The notes under the pieces were generated by a model that worked only from the letters and a program-made list of their open reading frames with translations, was not told where the DNA came from and searched no databases. Below are positions 34,132 through 43,225 of a DNA stretch of 64,000 bases, piece after piece. Origin of the DNA: Streptoalloteichus tenebrarius (GTDB lineage: Bacteria; Actinomycetota; Actinomycetes; Mycobacteriales; Pseudonocardiaceae); the NCBI RefSeq assembly GCF_024171885.1, contig NZ_JAMTCP010000011.1, positions 1 to 64,000 on the forward strand, written 5' to 3'. Each line of letters begins with the position of its first letter. The stretch's first letter is position 1. A program made the position numbers and the translations under genes.

Positions 34132-35116
34132 GTCGTGTTTCACAGGTGAGGTGACGGGGCCCGTGTCGTCAGCCCGGACATGGCGAGGTCTCCGGCAGAG
34201 GGGTTAACGACCAGGAAAACCCACAACACCGGAGACCTCGTGGCCAGCGTAGCGGCAGCGGGGCGGCACGACCTGACCCACGCGCAGTGGGCGGTGCCGC
34301 AACCGCTGTTACCCGTCGATGCCAAGCCGGGCCGTCCGCCGAAGTCGAGCAGGCGACCGCTGATCGACGGCAATTCGGTGGCGGGCGCGGGTCGCCTGCC
34401 CCGTAGGCGGGACGTCCCGCCCGCCTACGGCCCCTGGCAGACCGTCTACGGGTTGTTCCGGCGGTGGCACCGGGCTGGTGTGTGGCAGGCGATCCTGACC
34501 ACATTGCAGGCGCGGGCCGATGCCGAGGGGCTGATCGTGTGGGACGTGTCGGTGGATTCCACGATCGCACGGGCGCATCAGCACGCGGCGGGTGCGCGAA
34601 AAAGGGGATCTACAGGTCGAAACACGACACCGGTGCCGGCGGGACCGAACCCGAGGACCACGGGCTGGGGCGGTCGTAGGGCGGGTGGACCAGCATGCCG
34701 CACCTAGCATGCGAACAAGGTCGACGGCCGCTGTTGTTGCTGGTCACCGCCGATCAGCGCGGCGACAGCCCACAGTCCGTCCCGGTGGTCGAGCGGATCC
34801 GGGTGCCCGGGGTCGGGGCCGGGTGTTCGCGGACCAGGCGGGACAGGGTGTTGGCGGACAAGCCGTACAGCTCTCGGACCAACCGCGTCTACCTGCGCCG
34901 TTCCGGGATCAAGGCGACCATCGCCCAGCCTCGTGACCAGGCCGCGCATCGCAAGACCACCGGCCCGCGCGGTGGCCGGCCACCCGCGTTCGAGCCGGAG
35001 GCCGACAAGCAGCGCCACGCCGTCGCGACCCGGTGCGACAAGCTCGCCGTCCACTACCAGGCCATCATCCACATCGCCGCCAACACCATCTGGCTACGCC
35101 ACATCTGAAACACGTC
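34132..35116 (+). mobile_element. IS5-type (IS427-like) element, CTAG target
   Basis: Element of 985 bases. Ends GTCGTGTTTCACAGGT (34132-34147) and, inverted, GACGTGTTTCAGATGT (from 35116 inwards) match at 12 of 16 positions. It is flanked by CTAG on both sides (34128-34131 and 35117-35120). It entered first; the IS4-type element then landed at its left edge. Confidence 0.8.
34240..35108 (+). pseudogene. IS5-type transposase, frameshifted
   Basis: Begins with GTG 34240 (GGAGACCTC upstream): RHDLTHAQWAVPQPLLP, PWQTVYGLFRRWHRAGVW, VSVDSTIARAHQHAAGARK (first catalytic Asp). The frame then breaks near 34600-34690; the rest reads LLLVTADQRGDSPQSVPVVERIRV, VLADKPYSSRTNRVYLRR and RHAVATRCDKLAVHYQAIIHIA with intact order. 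Too many breaks to be active. Confidence 0.8.
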
Positions 35117-35944
35117 CTAGTGGGTCGAGTCCGTAGCGGGCATTGGTGGGATGGAATCGCGCATCATGCCGATTCCGGCGCTGACAAGGAACTCGGCCGA
35201 CTCCGAGCCGAGTTTCCACGGGTTCTGAAGAAGCGCCCGTCGCAGCCGGTTGTTGTCGGCGATCTCCCGAGGGCGTCCGGGCAATCGGGAGAACCATTGG
35301 CCTTCCGGGCCCCAATGGGGGTCGGTCGGGTCGTCCAGCGCGCCGACAAAGCGGTCGACCAGCCCCGGCCAGGTTGGGGTACCCCACCAGTGGCGGCAGG
35401 CGAGCCCCGCATGTGCTGCGGCGCGCCAGAAGGCGTAGTGGGTGCTGCGGTCTTCGGCCAGTTGGGCAACACCGCCGAGGACTCCCCAGGCGTGATCTGT
35501 GTACTCGCCGAGGTTGTCGCCGGCGAGGTCGGCGAGGGCTATCCCCGTAGGCAGTCTGCGTCGAGGGTCGGTAAGCCAACGGCACAGCTTGCCCGCGAGC
35601 CAGTCGATGGCCTCGATGTCGAGTTCGTCCAGGTAGGCGACGGGTGCATGGGCGTCGATGCCGCAGTCGGTGCGCCAGCGTCGGACCATGTCGCGAACCC
35701 GGCTGGTGGTGTGGGAATTGATGCGTAGCATGTCGCCGTCGCTCAACGGGCCATCGCCGGCGTGCCAGTCCTCGACCGGACTGTTGCGCCACGCGCTGTT
35801 GACCAGTCCCACTGCGGCGAGGTCGAGGACCGCGCCGCAGTGGTCGGGTTCGATGCTGACCTGGTGGCGCAGCATCCGGGCCACCAGCTCTTCTTCTTGG
35901 GCCGGAGTAAGTTCTTCGCGCCCGGTGGTAGCGCCCTCGGTCAC
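35117..35944 (-). CDS. Conserved hypothetical protein (helical)
   Basis: A 275-residue soluble protein, no family recognised. Trp- and His-rich helical segments: RINSHTTSRVRDMVRRWRTDCGIDAH, DIEAIDWLAGKLCRWLTDPRRRLPTG, HAGLACRHWWGTPTWPGLVDRFVGAL. GTG 35944 with GGAG seven bases upstream is preferred over ATG 36031. Its stop codon TAG lies within the CTAG that the IS5-type element duplicated, so before the insertions its stop overlapped the stop of the convergent methyltransferase gene. Confidence 0.65.
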   Translation of the reverse strand: MTEGATTGREELTPAQEEELVARMLRHQVSIEPDHCGAVLDLAAVGLVNSAWRNSPVEDWHAGDGPLSDGDMLRINSHTTSRVRDMVRRWRTDCGIDAHAPVAYLDELDIEAIDWLAGKLCRWLTDPRRRLPTGIALADLAGDNLGEYTDHAWGVLGGVAQLAEDRSTHYAFWRAAAHAGLACRHWWGTPTWPGLVDRFVGALDDPTDPHWGPEGQWFSRLPGRPREIADNNRLRRALLQNPWKLGSESAEFLVSAGIGMMRDSIPPMPATDSTH

Positions 35945-36082
35945 AGGAGTCTCCGTTTCGACTTGCCGGGTCGGTGATGTCGAGGTGTTGAGCCTCGCAC
36001 AGTGGGAGCGTGCCGCCGGATCCAACCGCATGGTCGAGAGACCGGTGACCCCGCTGGCGCGCTAGTCGAGTACGAGACGCTT

Positions 36083-36640
36083 CTACCTGACCAACTGGGG
36101 GTCCTGCGCCCAACCACCCCAGCACCCTGGTTGCTTTCGATGGCTGTGATCAGCGAGGTTGGTGCGGGTGGCGGGGCCCAGGATGGGATCCACGCCCAGT
36201 TCTTCCGCCGCGAACGCGTCCTCGTCGCTGATCCGTTTCCGAGTGATCGTCCTGTAGGGGCCGCTTGGCGCCCACGGCGGTGAGCTCGCGGATGTCGTCC
36301 GCGGTGACGTAGGCCAGGGTGACGCGCCCGGTCCCCGGGATCTGGAGGATCGCCGCGGCGAACTGCCGAGGGGAGACCAGATCGCCGTGGGGGTCCCGAA
36401 TCCGTTCAACCACAAGGTGGTTGAGGTCGCGTGCGTCCTCGAACGCGTGGTCGTTGAGTTCGGTGACGTCGAGGGTGGCGTGGCCGGTTGTTCGTCGCTC
36501 GGCGCGGGCGTTGTTGGTGGATGACGATGGCTGGCTGGTGCTGGTCGAGCGGACGAAGCCGGGGCAGGCGCCGTACTGGACGACGCCCGGGGGCGGGGTG
36601 GAGGTCGGGGAGTCCGCCGCACAGGCCCTGATGCGGGAAC
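36083..36640 (-). pseudogene. Broken hypothetical gene
   Basis: Minus-strand coding character in two frames: VTELNDHAFEDARDLNHLVV, RDPHGDLVSPRQFAAAILQI, GTGRVTLAYVTADDIRELTAVG, then after a frameshift near 36250 RTITRKRISDEDAFAAEELGVDPILG. Family not recognised. It overlaps the start of the NUDIX fragment on the other strand. Confidence 0.4.
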
Positions 36641-36699
36641 TGCTGGAGGAGTTGGGCGCCAGCGTGATCATTGGACTGGCAGCCGGGCGGCGGCGGTGA
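36475..36699 (+). pseudogene. NUDIX hydrolase, 3' part lost
   Basis: From GTG 36475 the product starts MAWPVVRRSARALLVDDDGWLVLV and contains the NUDIX box as GGGVEVGESAAQALMRELLEELG with all key Gly, Glu and Arg residues. It ends after 74 residues, when the usual length is 130-160, running into an Arg-rich nonsense tail. Truncated by a frameshift or a deletion near 36675. Confidence 0.65.
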
Positions 36700-36769
36700 T
36701 CGACCTGTCCAGCGATGGAGCCTGCCCTCAGTGCGGCGGGCTCCGTCACCTGGCGCCGCACCTAGGGAT

Positions 36770-37437
36770 TCAGGACGTCACGTTGCCGATGAGACGGGAA
36801 GTGAAGCCCGCCCCGACGAGCCGTTCGTACGCAGCCATGACGGCCGGGGGAATCTCCTGCGGAATGGCATAGCCCAGGGCCGGGTACTCGATGATGCGCT
36901 GGAGATCGCCGACGAGGTCGTCAATGACCAGCCTCTCGTCTCCGACGGTCGCGACGTGCTCCCGGTAGGTTCGGGGCGCGGACGCGCAGACCACGGAAAC
37001 TTCGGACCACTGCTTGGCGCAGGTGACGTAGGCGCGGCGTTCCATGTAGGGCATGCTGATCAGCAGGACGGAATCCACGGCGACCCGGGCGTCCTGAAGG
37101 ACTTTTCGGGACAGCTCGATGTTCTGCCCGGTGTTGGTCGCGTTCGGTTCGACGAGGATGGCGGCTTCGGGAACACCCAGCTCCAGCGCCCGCTTCCGGA
37201 ACGCGACAGCCTCACCCTCGGAAAGCGGTGGGCGCTGGCCGCGCTGGTGGCGCCGGTGAGCACCACCACGGGGAACATGCCCTCGTGGTAGAGAGTGGCG
37301 GCGTGCACGGCCACTTCGAGGTCGTAGCTTCCCAGGCCAATGGCCGCTGTGCAGGGACGTAGCTGGTGTCCCATGTGCTGATAGGACCAGATCAGTTCGG
37401 CGTCGTGCCGGTGGCTGTCGGCGATGGCCGTGGTCAT
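36770..37437 (-). pseudogene. YdcF/DUF218-family protein, one frameshift
   Basis: ElyC/SanA/YdcF-like cytoplasmic protein. N-terminal half from ATG 37437: MTTAIADSHRHDAELIWSYQ, AAIGLGSYDLEVAVHAATLYHEG, VVVLTGATSA. The frame breaks near 37230-37245; the next frame continues with GVPEAAILVEPNATNTGQNIELS and VDSVLLISMPYMERRAYVT, the conserved phosphate-binding and arginine motifs of DUF218. With one base repaired it would be about 222 residues, normal length. Confidence 0.7.
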
Positions 37438-37626
37438 GCTGGTGGCACGAAGACGCTCCTGTGTCGTCGGGTCGCGTGGTGCTGTTCGGCAGTCCGCTGG
37501 TTGCTGATGATGCTCGCGACCTGGTGCATCAAGCCATGCTGCTCGGCTGGACGCAGGGAGCACTCCAGCCTGGTGACCCCTTCGATGCGTCGCGCGGTCA
37601 CTGGGCAGGAGGAGTGCACCGACGTG

Positions 37627-38559
37627 TTACACGAAGTCGTTGTTGAGGAGCTTTCGGACCCGCGTGGCTTGGTACTCGAACTCGTTGGCCCGCTTGTGCC
37701 GGCGCTTCCACAGCACGCTGAGCCAGCGGAGGGCAACGGTGCGTTGGGCGGCGAGGAAGCGGCGGCGGCTGGCGTCGTCGGTGATGCCGAGGTCGGGCAG
37801 CACGGAGATCCACACCTGGTCGTCGACGTCGTGGGCGCTGAGGTGTTCGACGAGTTCGGCGGCGTCGTAGGCGGTGTCGCTGTAGCCGACGAACTCCCAG
37901 TCCACGACGCCGATGCCGGGAGCGTTCCAGAGCCAGTTGAGCAGGTTGGAGTCGCCGCGGAAGAAGACCCGCGCCGCTGGTTCGGCGAGTACCTCGGCAT
38001 CGCCGCGGTCCTGCCAGGCGTCGAGCAGGGAGCGCATCTCCGCGGTGATCGACTCGTTCGGGAACTCGTCGAGTTGGCCGGGCCATACCTGGGTGATGCG
38101 GTTCATGAAGTTCGTGGCGGAGCCGACGCGCGGCATGTCGGCGAAGGGTCCGAGCGGGATGTCGCGGAGCTGGCCGAGGACGGCGACGACGGCGCGCAGC
38201 GCGGCGGTGGGGTCGGCGAGTTCGGGCACCGGCTCGCCGTTCAGCGTCGTCATGGCGATCGCGGGAAGCCGTGGGTCGGGGTCGTGCCACAACGGCTGCG
38301 GGGCGGCCGTGATGCCGCAGGCGGTGACGTGCGTGAGGGCTTGGTACTCGCAGGCTGCGTGGTCGCGTTTGTCAGTGCGGTACAGCTTGAGTACGACTTC
38401 GCCGTCGGGTCCGTCCCAGGCGAAGACCCGGTTGTTGCGGGCGCCAGAGAGAGGGCGGAGTCGCAGGCTCGGAAGGTGTTCGTCGAGCAGGTTCGGGTCG
38501 CGTCGGTGGAGGTTGCGCAGTTCGGCGAGCAGGTCGGTCGGTACAGCGTCATGTGGCAC
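37627..38559 (-). CDS. Phosphotransferase-family protein (APH fold)
   Basis: APH/choline-kinase-fold protein of 310 residues. Seen: nucleotide-binding NNRVFAWDGPDGEVVLKLYR (Lys), acidic partner in EYQALTHV, catalytic FFRGDSNLLNWLW (RGDxxxxN in place of HGDxxxxN) and metal motif VVDWEFVGYSD. GTG 38559 with GAGG upstream is chosen; the frame is open further but non-coding. It probably phosphorylates a small hydroxylated molecule. Upstream on the same strand, 38562-38860, are broken pieces (EQRAFLAYVDSAYDELARHD) of another lost gene. Confidence 0.75.
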   Translation of the reverse strand: MPHDAVPTDLLAELRNLHRRDPNLLDEHLPSLRLRPLSGARNNRVFAWDGPDGEVVLKLYRTDKRDHAACEYQALTHVTACGITAAPQPLWHDPDPRLPAIAMTTLNGEPVPELADPTAALRAVVAVLGQLRDIPLGPFADMPRVGSATNFMNRITQVWPGQLDEFPNESITAEMRSLLDAWQDRGDAEVLAEPAARVFFRGDSNLLNWLWNAPGIGVVDWEFVGYSDTAYDAAELVEHLSAHDVDDQVWISVLPDLGITDDASRRRFLAAQRTVALRWLSVLWKRRHKRANEFEYQATRVRKLLNNDFV

Positions 38560-38875
38560 GAGGGACCTCGTACTGATCGTGTGGTTGGTTGGACGGGGTT
38601 GTTCCCGACACCGGAGGGCGCGGATGGTCGGCTGCCGAGGCGGGCATAGACCCGCTGGTGCAGCTCGGGATCTTCTCTCGATGGTGGGGCGGAGCACGGT
38701 GGGATCGTGGCGGGCCAGCTCGTCGTACGCGGAGTCGACGTAGGCGAGGAACGCCCGCTGTTCACCCGTTGAGGTGAGGTTGTCGTGGCCAGGATTGTGT
38801 CGAACCGCTCGCCCAGCGCTGCGAGGACGACCACCTGGGGAGCACCTCCGTGGAGGTCCTCGGGTTCGTCTTGAT

Positions 38876-39232
38876 GTGAGGCAAGGCACCTACGACGAGC
38901 GGGTCTTCCTGTTGCCCCACCGCAACGATCATCACGTCAAGCTGCGTTCCGAGGGGGACGTGCCGTCCGACATGAGCCTGTGGTCGACGGTGTACGAGCT
39001 GGAGATCGTCGTCTCGGGCGGCTTGACCGGGATGGCCATCGTCCATGACCTGTTCTGCGCCGGCAGCGCGGGTGTGCTCGGCTACCTGCGCCAGGAGGCC
39101 CCCGGCCTCGGCCACCGGGAACTGTCCCTCCTGCCGCTGATCGTGTCGCGGCATCGTGCTGGGTGGCGGCTGGCGCATACCGCGGAGGTCCCTCGTCGGG
39201 GCGTGATTGACTCTAAGACTTCTAACAGTTAG
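38876..39232 (+). pseudogene. Remnant of a thiopeptide/LanB-type C-terminal domain
   Basis: Fragment of about 118 codons. It reads VFLLPHRNDHHVKLRSEG, VYELEIVVSGGLTGMAIVHDLFCAGSAGVLGYL and LGHRELSLL, matching the YEPE...FGG..AM..AH.LF..DS..VL motif and the HRELS motif of the SpaB_C (thiopeptide-type bacteriocin biosynthesis) domain. The key aspartate before Ser has become Ala-Gly. The full domain is near 250-300 residues, so most is missing. Suggests that a RiPP cluster once existed here. Confidence 0.55.
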
Positions 39233-39284
39233 AGTTCGAAGTGTCGCCCTGGCAGAGCAGGGTGCCTACCGACAGGAGTACGAG

Positions 39285-39614
39285 ATGCACGCGAAGCAGC
39301 CGGGAATGGTGCTGAAGGTCAAGGCGAAGCCCGGAATGGGGGACGAGCTGTTCAAGGCTTGCCACGAGCTTCACTTCAACGGTGACCCGGACGGCCCGGT
39401 CGAGTGGGTCCTCGCTCGCTCGGACGAAGACCCCGACGTCATGTGGGCCTTCGAGTTCTATCGCGACGACGCGTCGTTCGACCGCCACTACTCGAGTCCG
39501 GCGCTCCAGGAAGGGCAGCTCGATGAAGGGCACCAACGGATCGCCGACCTCGTCGCCGACGGCTCCGAGGAATGGGGTGTCCGGACGCCGGTGCACATCG
39601 TCTCGTGCAGTTGA
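39285..39614 (+). CDS. Antibiotic-biosynthesis-monooxygenase-like (ABM) protein
   Basis: A 109-residue dimeric alpha-beta barrel protein. Seen: GMVLKVKAKPGMGDELFKACHEL, then EWVLARSDEDPDVMWAFEFYRDDASFDRHYSSPAL, the classic ABM/quinol-monooxygenase layout. ATG 39285 has AGGAG eight bases upstream. It is 11 bases from the MarR gene and part of a three-gene unit with the FAD monooxygenase, so it may help protect against, or modify, a quinone-like compound. Confidence 0.82.
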   Translation: MHAKQPGMVLKVKAKPGMGDELFKACHELHFNGDPDGPVEWVLARSDEDPDVMWAFEFYRDDASFDRHYSSPALQEGQLDEGHQRIADLVADGSEEWGVRTPVHIVSCS

Positions 39615-39625
39615 GGGTTCGAAGT

Positions 39626-40072
39626 ATGGATGCGCGGGCAACGACACCGACCAGCACCCTTGATCTGATGCGCTGGATCGTCTGGGCGCAGCGGAAAACC
39701 GGTGAGGACTGGATCCGGGAGCGCGGGCTCACTCATGAGCAGAGTGCCGCGCTCGTCTACCTGGTCCGCAATCCCGGTGCGATCCAGCGTGACATCGCCC
39801 AGATGAGCCGCACCAGCGCGGCGAGCGTGTCCAGCCTCCTGCGGGGCCTCGAGCGGCGCGGTCTCGTCGAGCGGCGCACGGAGCCCGGCAACGAGCGCAG
39901 CAAACGTGTCTACGCGACACCAGCGGGAAGCGAACTCATCGCAGGGTTCGACACCGCGATGACCAGCGTCGAGGAGACGATCCTGGCCCCGCTCGACCAG
40001 GCGGAGCGGGCCACCCTGCAAGCCCTGCTCACGAAGATCGCCGCGGATCTGCCGCAGCCGACCGTGTCCTGA
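39626..40072 (+). CDS. MarR-family regulator
   Basis: Winged-helix MarR regulator of 148 residues. Seen: LTHEQSAALVYLVRNPGAIQRDIAQMSRTSAASVSSLLRGLERRGLVERRTEPGNERSKRVYATP, i.e. the recognition helix and wing. It is placed between an ABM-type protein and a FAD monooxygenase on the same strand and probably controls that unit in response to the substrate. Confidence 0.9.
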   Translation: MDARATTPTSTLDLMRWIVWAQRKTGEDWIRERGLTHEQSAALVYLVRNPGAIQRDIAQMSRTSAASVSSLLRGLERRGLVERRTEPGNERSKRVYATPAGSELIAGFDTAMTSVEETILAPLDQAERATLQALLTKIAADLPQPTVS

Positions 40073-40155
40073 CCGGAAGCGTGGCCTCGCCGCGCGTCCA
40101 CACCACGTCCGCGCCGCGCCGGCGTGCGTCCGATCCTGCCCGGAACAGGAGCATC

Positions 40156-41286
40156 ATGAACACCCCTCACGTGACGATCATCGGTGCCGGCCTCGGCGGC
40201 CTCACGCTCGCCCGCGTCCTGCACGTCCACGGAATCCCGGCCACGGTCTATGAAGCCGAGCCCGCGCCGACGGCCCGTGCGCAGGGCGGGATGCTCGACA
40301 TCCACGACTACAACGGGCAGCTCGCCATCGAGGCGGCCGGCCTGATGGACGAGTTCCGCGGCATCATCCTCCCGGGCCGCCAAGCCATGCGGATCCTCGC
40401 CCCGGACGGGACCGTCCTGCTCGACAAGCCCGACGACGGCAACGGTGGACGGCCCGAAGTGCAGCGCGGTGACCTGCGCCAGATCCTGCTCGACTCACTG
40501 CCCGCCGGCACCGTGCAGTGGGGCCGCAAGGCCGTCAGCACCCGTTCCCTGGGCGAGGGGCGCCACGAGGTGACCTTCGCCGACGGCGGCACCATCACCA
40601 CGAGCCTGCTCGTCGGAGCAGACGGCGCCTGGTCACGGGTGCGGCCGCTGCTCTCCGACGCCACACCCGAGTACACCGGTATGTCCTACGTCGAGACCTA
40701 CCTGTTCGACGTCGACACTCGCCATCCGGCTACCGCACGCGCTGTCGGCAGCGGCTCCATGGCCGCACCCGCGGCAGGCGGCAAGGGGATCCAGGCCCAC
40801 CGGGAGAAGGGCGAGACCATCCACACCTACGTCGTGCTCCGCGAGTCGCAGGAGTGGTTCGACGCCATCGACTTCGCCGACGGCGCGGCTGCGGCCGCAC
40901 GCATCGCGAAGGAGTTCGAAGGCTGGGCACCGGAACTCACCGCACTGATCACCGACAGTGACGTCCCACCGATCCTGCGCCCCATCTTCGCCCTGCCGCT
41001 CGGGCACAAGTGGGAGCGGGTGCCCGGGGTGACCCTGCTCGGCGACGCCGCCCACCTCCTGACGCCGAACGGCGAAGGCGCCAACAGCGCCATGTACGAC
41101 GGCGCCGAGCTCGGCAAGGCCATCGCCGCACACCCCGGCGATATCGAGACCGCCCTCACCCAGTACGAGGAAGCCATGTTCTCCCGCAGCGTGGAGTTCG
41201 GCTCCATCGGCGCGGAACTCCACGACCTCGACGACGACGACGCGGCCGCCGGTCTGATCAAGTTCTACACGGAGAACAGCAACTGA
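40156..41286 (+). CDS. TetX-like FAD-dependent monooxygenase
   Basis: Flavoprotein monooxygenase of 376 residues in the PHBH/TetX group. Seen: FAD Rossmann motif IIGAGLGGLTLARVL near the N-terminus, the acidic end of strand 2 (VYEAEP), RGDLRQILLDSLP (the RxDL that contacts FAD), and GVTLLGDAAHLLTPNGEGAN (second FAD motif, GD). ATG 40156 with AGGAG upstream is chosen. Such enzymes hydroxylate aromatic or polyketide compounds; relatives inactivate tetracyclines, but resistance here is not shown. Likely controlled by the adjacent MarR. Confidence 0.88.
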   Translation: MNTPHVTIIGAGLGGLTLARVLHVHGIPATVYEAEPAPTARAQGGMLDIHDYNGQLAIEAAGLMDEFRGIILPGRQAMRILAPDGTVLLDKPDDGNGGRPEVQRGDLRQILLDSLPAGTVQWGRKAVSTRSLGEGRHEVTFADGGTITTSLLVGADGAWSRVRPLLSDATPEYTGMSYVETYLFDVDTRHPATARAVGSGSMAAPAAGGKGIQAHREKGETIHTYVVLRESQEWFDAIDFADGAAAAARIAKEFEGWAPELTALITDSDVPPILRPIFALPLGHKWERVPGVTLLGDAAHLLTPNGEGANSAMYDGAELGKAIAAHPGDIETALTQYEEAMFSRSVEFGSIGAELHDLDDDDAAAGLIKFYTENSN

Positions 41287-41635
41287 ACGTCAGAGCCGCC
41301 ACGATCACGGGAAGACCTTCGAACGGCGCTCCAGCGGCTGCCGAAGACTCGGCAGAACTCGCGATGCCAGCGGGATGCGCATTCCCGCGGCTGCCGCAGA
41401 AGGCGACGCGAGGACGGCGCAGGCACTGACCTGGTTCCTCTGTCCCGGCGGAACCGGAGGACAGGTGATCGCGTTGGAGCGGTCCTGCGCGATCCGCCGT
41501 TCCTGCGCGTGGTCGACCATCGGTCCGGGGCAGCCCTTCGGCAGGTGCGGCAGCTTCCACGGCCGGCGCACCGCTTTACCCGGGATCTCCGCAGTCCCGG
41601 CACGGATCGACGCACGTAGTCGCCGTCCGGGTCGA
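41287..41635. other. Intergenic stretch, nothing recognised
   Basis: No frame with coding character between the monooxygenase and CRISPR array 3. Confidence 0.4.
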
Positions 41636-41847
41636 ACTTCTCGCCCCGCGTGCGCGGGGAAGACGCCCTCGCCCCGGGCGGCGGCAGGGGTTGCCCGGAC
41701 TCACCCCCGCGTGCGCGGGGAAGACGCGCCCTGGACCTGCTGGCGGGCGCCGACGATCGACTCACCCCCGCGTGCGCGGGGAGGACTACCAACGGACAGA
41801 CGACGGCGTCAGCGCGGTGGACTCACCCCCGCGTGCGCGGGGAAGAC
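41636..41847 (-). CRISPR. CRISPR array 3, type I-E-like, four repeats, second repeat family
   Basis: Four 29-base repeats start at 41636, 41697, 41758 and 41819 with three 32-base spacers, an exact 61-base period. On the plus strand the repeat reads GGACTCACCCCCGCG then TGCGCGGGGAAGAC; the crRNA sense is the minus strand (CCCCGC/GCGGGG stem, then a GTGAGTCC handle). The left repeat is degenerate in its first eight bases (trailer end) and repeat 3 has GAGGAC. The leader lies to the right. No cas genes are near. The repeat differs from arrays 1 and 2 in the stem-flanking bases and handle. Confidence 0.93.
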
Positions 41848-41910
41848 CCTTCGCGACCTGGGCTAACACCAGGTCGTTACCGTTTCTTGATCTCGGGTGG
41901 GGCGGGACAG
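41848..41910 (-). promoter_or_regulatory. Leader of array 3
   Basis: CGCGACCTGGGCTAA followed by AGGTCGTTACCGTTTCTTGATC and GGTGGGG directly abuts the last repeat. The same sequence recurs next to an orphan repeat at 60731-60790, which marks it as the conserved leader of this CRISPR family. It includes a small hairpin GACCTGG...CCAGGTC. Confidence 0.8.
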
Positions 41911-41998
41911 GGGCATGGCTCCATGAAACATCATCGGTCGAGGCTCCTGGGTGTGGGAAGGCCCGAGCCCAGCCGACGCAGATCAGGGATCGGAGTGA

Positions 41999-42364
41999 TC
42001 AGCGGGCGAGACGGTGGACGAGGTCCCACTGCTGGCGGGTCAGTGGTCGACCCGCGCCAGCGGTGGCCTGAGGTGTGGACAGCGTCCACCGCAGCAGCGC
42101 CTCGGTCCACGCGGCGTACCCCGTGGGGTCCTCGGGCGCGGGTCCGGGCAGCAGCTTGCCCTCGGCGAAGGGGCGCATGGCCAGCATGCCCAGTCCCAGA
42201 TCACCCGCCAACGGCAGCACCTCGGCGATGACCGCGTGCCCCACCACATGCCCGGCTCCCGCGACGGTCTCGTGGAGGTGATGCGCTCGGGCATGGTCGG
42301 GTCGACGTCGGGTGCTGGTGAACCCTCGCGGCACTTCTCGCACCTGCGTGATGCTGGGGTGCAA
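41999..42364 (-). pseudogene. Aldo/keto reductase remnant
   Basis: Minus-strand fragment with AVIAEVLPLAGDLGLGMLAMRPFAEGKLL, then WTEALLRWTLSTPQ, matching the C-terminal third of aldo/keto reductases (the LGLGVLAMRPF and ALLRW-ALS blocks). No N-terminal catalytic Asp/Tyr/Lys/His part is left. Confidence 0.5.
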
Positions 42365-42388
42365 CCCGAGCTCGGGTTCGCGACTGAT

Positions 42389-43183
42389 TCACCAGCGGAT
42401 TACTCGGTCGAGGCTGGCCGACAAGCGACGAGCAGGCTGGGGCATTAGGGCGTGTCTGACGGATCTTGTTGTTGGGGTCCGGCGGAGTCCTGGTTCCTGG
42501 GCAAGGAGTTGGGTGTGGGATGCGGCGCGGGGCGGTGTTGGAGCCGAGGCGTCGTACTTCTGCTTCAACGCCACTGTGATCTGGCGGATCACGTCCAGGG
42601 CATGGTCGGCATTTCGTCCCTCGAGGTCGGCGCGAAGTTGGCGGACCCAGGCGACATATCGGTCGTGGTCGGGGCGCTGCGCTTCCGGAACATAGGGTGA
42701 TTGGGCGGTTAGGTCCTTGACCCACCAGTCCAGCGCTGTCTTGACCTCAACGAGGTCAGTGCTGGTGGCAAGCGTGGTGAACGCCGCTCGGTAGGCGTTC
42801 CAGTTGTCCACCTGGTGTTTGGCCGGCCACACCATTGCGCGGAGCTGCTTGAGCGCCGAGCCGGGGTCGACACCGTCGAGGTCGGTGCGGAGCTGCCGGA
42901 GCTGGGCGACGTGGGTGGCGTAGGTGGGCCGCTGGTCGTTGGGTATCTGCTCCGCAGCCCGTTCCAGGTCAGAGATCCATTTTTCTAGTGCGGGCTTGAC
43001 CTGGGCGAGGTCGTCACTGTGGGCCAATACGTTCAAAACCGCCTTGGTTTCGACGCAGCTGCGCTCCGCCACTGCGTCCTGATTCCAGGAGCGCTCCGCG
43101 GCTGCGCCCACACCGGCTCCACTGACGATTGTGGCGGCGACGACCACGAGTAGGGCGAGAAGCCCGCTCATATGAACCTTCAC
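42389..43183 (-). CDS. Secreted protein with two internal repeats
   Basis: A 264-residue exported protein. Signal peptide MKVHMSGLLALLVVVAATIVSGAGVGAAA. The mature part holds two related helical units of about 85 residues, each of the form LATSxDLxxVKxALxxWVxDLxxxxxxVPxxQRPxxxxYVxxVRQLRxDL (first about 47-125, second about 126-195). The last 60 residues are Arg/Pro-rich and look unrelated, so the native stop may have been lost. No family is recognised. It follows the ABC permease gene on the same strand by 43 bases and may be a substrate or accessory of that system. Confidence 0.6.
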   Translation of the reverse strand: MKVHMSGLLALLVVVAATIVSGAGVGAAAERSWNQDAVAERSCVETKAVLNVLAHSDDLAQVKPALEKWISDLERAAEQIPNDQRPTYATHVAQLRQLRTDLDGVDPGSALKQLRAMVWPAKHQVDNWNAYRAAFTTLATSTDLVEVKTALDWWVKDLTAQSPYVPEAQRPDHDRYVAWVRQLRADLEGRNADHALDVIRQITVALKQKYDASAPTPPRAASHTQLLAQEPGLRRTPTTRSVRHALMPQPARRLSASLDRVIRW

Positions 43184-43225
43184 AATTTTCCCTTTCTGTT
43201 GTTTTTGAGGCTGTGGAACGGGTAG

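Noticed and set aside
40156-41286. Calling the FAD monooxygenase a tetracycline-resistance gene
   Set aside because: It has the general TetX-like fold motifs, but nothing identifies the substrate.
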